From Microbacterium sp. W4I4 (GTDB lineage: Bacteria > Actinomycetota > Actinomycetes > Actinomycetales > Microbacteriaceae): 64,000 bases of DNA. The DNA lies in contig NZ_JAUSXT010000001.1 in the NCBI RefSeq assembly GCF_030816235.1, forward strand, positions 2,604,001 to 2,668,000, in the 5' to 3' direction. Shown here piece by piece: positions 62,908 to 64,000 of the stretch (position 1 is its first letter; the number at the start of each line of letters is the position of its first letter). The translations under genes and the position numbers were made by a program. A model generated the notes under the pieces. That model saw only the letters and a program-made list of their open reading frames with translations. It ran no database searches and was not told the origin of the DNA.

Positions 62908-64000
62908 TCAGCGCCGACCGAGGTGCGTGACGCCCCGGGCGATGAGCCCGGCGGCCAGCGCCCAGAAGGCCGCGCTGATCCCCAGGAGTGCGACGCCGGA
63001 TGCCGCGACCAGGAAGGTGATCACCGCGGGCATCCGCTCGCCCGGATCATCGATGGCCTGCTGCACGGCCGAACCGAACGCGGCGAACAGCGCGAGCCCG
63101 GCGACAGCGGGGATGACCGCGGCCGGGGCGAGCAGCACGAGAGCCGCGAACACTGCCGACAGGCCGCCGAGGATGACATACGAGACGCCGGTCGAGACCC
63201 CCGCGATCCAGCGGCGTCGTGCGTCGGGCTCGGCATCCGGTGCGGCAGCGAGCGCGGCGCTGATGGCGGCGAGATTGATCGCGTGCCCACCGAACGGGGC
63301 CCCGAGAGCCGAGCCGACACCGGTGACGAGCATCGCCGGGCGCCAGGGCACCTCGTAGCCGAAACTGCGCATGACGGCGACGCCCGGCACGTTCTGCGAG
63401 GCCATCGTGACGATGAACAGCGGCAACGCGATGCCCACGGCTGATCCCAGCGTGAATGCGGGGGCGGTGAACTCGAGAGCGGGCACCAGCAGCGTCGGGT
63501 CGATGGCGGTGCCGGTGAGGGCGATCCCGACGATGACGACGACGCTCGCCGCGGCGAAGGCCGCCGGCACCGCCCACCGTGGCGCGAGACGCACGAACAG
63601 CAGCCAGATGGCCACGACGGGAACCACGCCCCACGGATTCTCGACCATGCCGGTGACCGGCGCCAGGCAGAGCGGGAGCAGCACTCCGGCGAGCATGGCC
63701 TGCGCGATCGAGGGCGGGATCGCGGATATCAACGTGCCCAGGGCGGGGATGAGCGCGGTGAGCAGGATCAGCACCGCGACGATGAGGAACGCGCCCACCG
63801 CGGCGGGCCAGCCGCCGTCGACCGTGCTCATCGCGGCGAGGAGCGCGGCGCCCGGGGTGGACCAGGCCGCGGTGATCGGCATCCGGTACCGCCAGGCGAG
63901 GATGACGCATGCCGCGCCCATCGTCAGGCTCAGCACGAGCAGGCCGCTCGCCGCCTGCGCCGGGCTCGCGCCGACCGCGTCCAGTCCCGTGAGCACCACG
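62908..64000 (-). CDS. benE: BenE-family benzoate/H+ symporter, 5' truncated by the window
   Basis: The visible 363 residues are almost pure membrane protein of about 11-12 helices. The motif-rich part SIAQAMLAGVLLPLCLAPVT and MASQNVPGVAVMRSFGYEVP, followed by GAPFGGHAINLAAISAALAA, is characteristic of BenE transporters, which resemble the UraA/SLC26 fold. The start codon lies beyond base 64000. The 95-bp gap to the ABC ATPase gene carries that gene's promoter. Confidence 0.9.
   Translation of the reverse strand, partial: VVLTGLDAVGASPAQAASGLLVLSLTMGAACVILAWRYRMPITAAWSTPGAALLAAMSTVDGGWPAAVGAFLIVAVLILLTALIPALGTLISAIPPSIAQAMLAGVLLPLCLAPVTGMVENPWGVVPVVAIWLLFVRLAPRWAVPAAFAAASVVVIVGIALTGTAIDPTLLVPALEFTAPAFTLGSAVGIALPLFIVTMASQNVPGVAVMRSFGYEVPWRPAMLVTGVGSALGAPFGGHAINLAAISAALAAAPDAEPDARRRWIAGVSTGVSYVILGGLSAVFAALVLLAPAAVIPAVAGLALFAAFGSAVQQAIDDPGERMPAVITFLVAASGVALLGISAAFWALAAGLIARGVTHLGRR

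Overview
The window is about 64 kb of very GC-rich chromosome from an actinobacterium, most likely a Microbacterium-like member of the Microbacteriaceae. This is inferred from the base composition, an HspR/HAIR-controlled dnaK operon, a DUF222-HNH protein, LCP, dCTP deaminase and RIO-kinase genes, and many leaderless genes in which a TANNNT -10 box sits 6-7 bases before the start codon. No rRNA operon, CRISPR array or transposase was seen.

Layout. 1-2.9 kb: end of a flavoprotein gene, an SMP-30 lactonase, a DMT permease and an unknown protein. 2.9-7.7 kb: a compact integrated element bounded by 47-bp direct repeats of the 3' half of tRNA-Gly(CCC). It carries integrase facing away from xis, an HNH-like gene, a replication initiator with an iteron origin and DnaA box inside its own gene, a TerS-like gene and two unknown genes. 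This is the gene order of a phage satellite or a stripped actinomycete integrative element. 7.7-13.9 kb: an ABC-2 exporter with a LuxR-type two-component system, then an OmpR-type two-component system. 13.9-17.1 kb: a SipW-type signal peptidase between two probable secreted substrates, a TasA/camelysin-like protein and a large Ig-repeat protein. 17.3-21.9 kb: dcd, a membrane protein, LCP, an MFS permease and an AraC regulator.

22-33.6 kb: two divergent MarR regulators with His-rich segments around an operator array, a divergent hydrolase/TetR pair, an MBL hydrolase and carboxylesterase opposite an XRE regulator, a UMF1-type permease, a RIO kinase, an ABM protein, DUF222-HNH and DUF3817. 33.7-38.3 kb: a TOPRIM protein and dnaK-grpE-dnaJ-hspR. 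38.3-47.6 kb: mgtE, then a GntR-controlled tripartite tricarboxylate transporter (tctC-tctB-tctA) coupled to a DapA-family aldolase, a LacI regulator and a fucose-isomerase-like enzyme, together a probable catabolic unit with an unknown substrate. 47.6-64 kb: a glycosyltransferase, an OYE reductase with its MarR, a NRDE protein, coaBC, an HspR-type clpB lacking the N-domain, vapBC, a divergent zwf next to a GH15 enzyme, a nitroreductase, a second ABC exporter and a truncated benE.

Regulatory DNA is readable in many gaps: HAIR sites before dnaK and clpB, a GntR palindrome before tctC, LacI palindromes, TetR and MarR operators, and several nested intergenic inverted repeats that look like a genome-resident repeat class.
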